Of a stretch of 64,000 bases of DNA, positions 61,201-64,000 are shown piece by piece (positions within the stretch are counted from its first letter, which is position 1; each line of letters begins with the position of its first letter). Under the pieces are notes generated by a model that saw nothing but the letters and a program-made list of their open reading frames with translations, ran no database searches and was not told where the DNA came from. Origin of the DNA: Calvatia gigantea. Taxonomy: Eukaryota > Basidiomycota > Agaricomycetes > Agaricales > Lycoperdaceae. The stretch spans positions 1,240,001 through 1,304,000 of the forward strand of contig JACAAK010000003.1 in assembly GCA_025093985.1 (NCBI GenBank), written 5' to 3'. The position numbers and the translations under genes were made by a program.

Positions 61201-62274
61201 CTAGTACCTGGTATAAGCTCCCTTGGCCTGTAAAACTGCCTGGACCCTCCTAGGCATACTCTCTATCAGATTCTGACACACTTCTGGTTCTATGTCATCC
61301 CACTCCTTTTGTATCCTCTCCCATAGGGTATTCATGCTATCAGGAGGAGTATCATACTCTCCCAGCTTATTCTTGAGGTGAGTCCAGAGATGTTCAATGG
61401 GATTAAGGTCTGGAGACTGTGGGGGCCATACCATAACCTCCAATTCAGACTCATCTAGCCAGTTTGTAGCCTTTTTGCTCTTGTGTTTGGGGTCATTGTC
61501 CTGTTGGAAGACCATATCCTCCTCATTCTTCCCATACCACCTGATGCTCCTCTTTAGTTCATCCCCCAAAATTTGAACATAAAGGTCAGCATCCATCTTC
61601 CCTTCAATTTTAGTGGCAAACCCCACTCCATCCCACAGCATACAACCCCAGATCATCACATTTCCTCCACCAAACTTGACTGTTCCCTCAACCAATCTAT
61701 CATTCAGCCCCTCTCCTGCCTTTTTCCATACCCAAACCCTTCCATCTGATCCAAACCGATTGATTTTGGACTCATCTGTCCAAATAACCCTCTTCCAGTC
61801 CTCCAGGGTCCAGTTAACATGTGCTTCTGCCCACTCCAACCTTTTCCTCCTATGGACAGCAGTAAGTTTAGGTCGTTTCTGCTTGACTACAGCCTTCATT
61901 CCAGCTCCTCTGAGTGCCCTGCGCACTGTTTTGGTGGATACAGGCTGGGCAATAACATTTTGAAGTGATTTGGTGACTTGGGAGGCATTGTCAGCCTTGC
62001 GAGAGGTGATGAGGCGAACAGAATAGTGGATATCAGAGGGAGAAAGTTTAGATGGGCGGCCACCAACAGATTTGGAAAGTGTTGATCTATGTTTGGAGCG
62101 AATCCTAGAAATAGTACTGACTCCCAGACCAGTAATAGAAGCAATATGATGAGCAGATTTCCCTTGGTCCAGGTAAGAGAGGACTCTATTGGTCTGAGTA
62201 GAGGAAAGAGAGCGCATATAGTTGTAAAGGTATAGTGGGGGAGTTAATTTGCACCTGAGAATAAGCACATCCAT
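61201..62274 (-). CDS. Tc1-family DD34E transposase
   Basis: 357 residues in one exon. Cuts out and inserts the element at TA sites. The N-terminal paired-type helix-turn-helix reads RVLSYLDQGKSAHHIASITG and LGVSTISRIRSKH, a second HTH follows (VGGRPSKLSPSD... VSTKTVRRALRGAGM), and the DDE catalytic domain shows VIWTDESKINRFG (first Asp), MVFQQDNDPKHKSK (second Asp) and PPQSPDLNPIEHLWTHLK (Glu). No stop or frameshift, so the enzyme may be active. The ATG at 62274 is 83 bp inside the right terminal repeat boundary (62357). Confidence 0.95.
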   Translation of the reverse strand: MDVLILRCKLTPPLYLYNYMRSLSSTQTNRVLSYLDQGKSAHHIASITGLGVSTISRIRSKHRSTLSKSVGGRPSKLSPSDIHYSVRLITSRKADNASQVTKSLQNVIAQPVSTKTVRRALRGAGMKAVVKQKRPKLTAVHRRKRLEWAEAHVNWTLEDWKRVIWTDESKINRFGSDGRVWVWKKAGEGLNDRLVEGTVKFGGGNVMIWGCMLWDGVGFATKIEGKMDADLYVQILGDELKRSIRWYGKNEEDMVFQQDNDPKHKSKKATNWLDESELEVMVWPPQSPDLNPIEHLWTHLKNKLGEYDTPPDSMNTLWERIQKEWDDIEPEVCQNLIESMPRRVQAVLQAKGAYTRY

Positions 62275-62356
62275 TTATACATCACCCTACATGGTCACAT
62301 GATTTTATTTGTATTTATTTGATTGCAATAAACGAAGTCATGTGCTCAGAATTTGA

Positions 62357-62567
62357 GAGGGACAAAACTGTTCCAATGTACTTAAAATATTAATTAATTA
62401 ATAACTCCCCCAAAACAAAGGATTACATAATCATACTTTGCATATGATTAGATAAGATACTGGACTATCTACAATTAAATTAGGAAGTGCACAGCCACAG
62501 TAGTCCTTGAGTTATGAGCTGATCTTCTGAAAAGTTCAAAACATTGGAACGGTTTTGTCCCTTACTG
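62357..62567 (-). repeat. Right terminal inverted repeat of the Tc1 element
   Basis: Inverse of 60963-61173 with about two mismatches (GGGGG for AGGGG; TACATTGG for TGCATTGG, read in the left-end sense). Confidence 0.9.
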
Positions 62568-62569
62568 TA

Positions 62570-62632
62570 ATGAGAATAAATGGACAGTAGCTTAGGCTAC
62601 TGGTATAGTTATGTGTTTTCAGATATAGTATT
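62570..62632. repeat. Right half of the interrupted repeat
   Basis: ATGAGAATAAATGGACAGTAG onward matches the sequence after the uninterrupted TA near 58,957 in repeat block 1, then is broken by the LTR. Confidence 0.7.
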
Positions 62633-63257
62633 TGTTACGAACTTACCACACCCCCGGACTCTCCGCATTAACGTATTAACCTTCCATATGGACTTTCCAT
62701 TCTTCTTCCTGTATACCCCGGTCCGTTCTTTATTTATTTATCACATGTACTTCTACCTTCGCTTCTTATGACTCATTCTAAGTCATGTTCCTGTTTCACC
62801 TTCATCTTTTCCACCATTGTACTTCTCTTTACCTGACTCCGTCTTCTTATGACTTGTACTCGTTCTTCTATTCATTTCACCTATCCCTATGATTCCGTAG
62901 ATTACCAATTAACCCGTAGTAATTCCCGTTGACTCATATCTACTTACTACGTAATCTCTCATCTCCTATTCGCAGCTAGTATATAAACCCTAAGTAGTAC
63001 TTTGTATTACTTTAGGTTATTCTAGTAACAAGCTTCCTTATCTTCGCTCGTCTGCTACAAGGCTAACAACCTTGGGGACTGCAGTGACACTTAACTCGGA
63101 CTTCTCAGGCAAGCGCGAGCTTCTACTCGAGGGAGCGATCTGAAGCCTGCACAGAAGTCATTGAGACTTGTCAAATACTCCTGGGCTATAGCGTTGAACC
63201 TCTCCCTGAGTGGAGACGATCCGGGCCCGGTTGCGAAGTAAGGTAATGCACGTAACA
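62633..63257 (+). mobile_element. Long terminal repeat of a retrotransposon
   Basis: About 625 bp bounded by TGTTAC and GTAACA (perfect TG..CA inverted ends), with a TATATAAACC box near 62,980 as promoter. Base composition changes sharply to GC-richer DNA at its left border. The second LTR would be beyond the window. Confidence 0.65.
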
Positions 63258-63380
63258 TAAGAATAACCTCTCCACCTCCTTTCTCTCGTTTCTATACGAC
63301 TCCAGTCTCTTACGGCCAGCTTCTGCCGATTATTCCTCTGTCCAGTTGACGTTGAGAAGCCTTCCCGGTAATAGGGTTAA

Positions 63381-64000
63381 GAAGAGTGGAACTTCGGGTC
63401 CACTGATTTGTTTATTTGTCCTCCGCCAAGCAGCGTTGAGAAGAGTGGGCCTGGCTACCGCTATCTGTCTTTCTTCACCACGTCGCGAAAAGGGAAACGT
63501 CCCTTACACCCTCCTTCCTCATCCCCAGAACGATCATTCCATACACCAACCCAACACTCATTCGAGTCTCCTACTACTCCCCCGCCTAAACAAACTCATC
63601 AACCAGAAGGACCTTCTGCACCATTCTTAGAAAGGATTTATCATACCCCACGCACTAGATCACAAAAACCGAAACTACTACAAGAATTACCAGCATCTAC
63701 TAGAAAATCCACTGAACCTGAACCACTGAAACCAATACAAAGTGGCAAATTCAACTATTTTCGACCCGATTCGCCCGAGCAAGGTCCATCTCAAGAGTCA
63801 CCGCCACAGACACCATCCAGAGCCGTATCCCCTTCCCAATTTGGAATCGAAAACCCCCACATCTTACCATCCGTCCTTGAAGACAACGAAGACAACGAGA
63901 CGTTCCATCAGCTGCCCGAACATCCACTTGACTCCCAAGACATCCTCAATCGAGAAGGAACCCATCTTATATACACTCCAGACACCCTCGAATACCCAGA
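63381..64000 (+). CDS. Gag-like start of an LTR retrotransposon ORF, cut by the window edge
   Basis: One frame stays open from just after the TAA at 63378-63380 to the last base. It is Pro/Ser/Glu-rich and hydrophilic (PLHPPSSSPERSFHTPTQHS, SGKFNYFRPDSPEQGPS, LEDNEDNETFHQLPEHP), like the N-terminal Gag region of fungal Gypsy-type elements. No ATG was found at the start of this frame, so translation may begin elsewhere or on a spliced transcript. No protease or reverse transcriptase is in view; Gypsy or Copia cannot be decided. Confidence 0.45.

Larger units (their letters stand above)
60963..62567 (-). mobile_element. Intact Tc1/mariner DNA transposon
   Basis: A 1,605-bp element with an intact transposase, 211-bp inverted terminal repeats that differ at about two positions, and a TA on each side (60961-60962 and 62568-62569). 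Near-identical repeats plus an open transposase suggest recent, possibly ongoing mobility. Confidence 0.95.

Overview
The window reads as nuclear DNA of a filamentous basidiomycete, most likely an Agaricomycete. Genes are tightly packed on both strands and cut by many introns of about 45-75 nt. There is an intron-bearing tRNA-Gln, a set of typical fungal single-copy genes, and a mushroom-type lipopeptide pheromone precursor ending in CVIA. I cannot name the species from the sequence.

Layout. 1-21,994 is dense housekeeping: M28 peptidase (cut by the left edge), NAA38, DPM1, an F-box gene, an SMN homolog tail-to-tail with NIC96, ARP5 (INO80), ADE12, two tandem Rab GTPases, an MFS porter, tRNA-Gln(CTG), GET2, a mitochondrial ribosomal protein and VPS72/YL1 (SWR1). 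22,000-23,700 carries two duplicated pheromone-precursor-like genes; the second has Tyr where the CaaX cysteine should be. 24,282-36,323 holds VPS35, an MFS porter, a DBF2/SID2 kinase, an unknown protein, RPA12, OST5 and YOP1. 37,100-41,861 holds two tandem UNC93-like membrane proteins. 42,344-56,175 holds LTA4H/aminopeptidase, an ArfGAP, a multi-TM protein, a BNI4-like scaffold, a FAD oxidoreductase and DOT1. From about 57,100 to the right edge the DNA is AT-rich and repetitive: a dead Tc1 relic, two MITE-like elements, degenerate repeats, an intact Tc1/mariner element, then an LTR and the start of a retrotransposon.

Shared themes: secretory and endosomal traffic (SEC4/Rab8, Rab-like, ArfGAP, VPS35, GET2, YOP1), glycosylation (DPM1, OST5), chromatin (ARP5, VPS72, DOT1) and cell-cycle exit or polarity (DBF2/SID2, BNI4-like).

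The strangest signal is a set of one-nucleotide excesses. In five otherwise well-conserved genes (ARP5, NIC96, VPS35, DBF2, the multi-TM protein) the reading frame is kept only if one base is skipped, and every case I found has the same sign. Residual insertion errors in the assembly are the simplest explanation. Pseudogenisation, +1 frameshifting, or removal of single nucleotides at RNA level are testable alternatives. Gene ends and introns were called by eye from frame, splice consensus and family conservation; no search was run.
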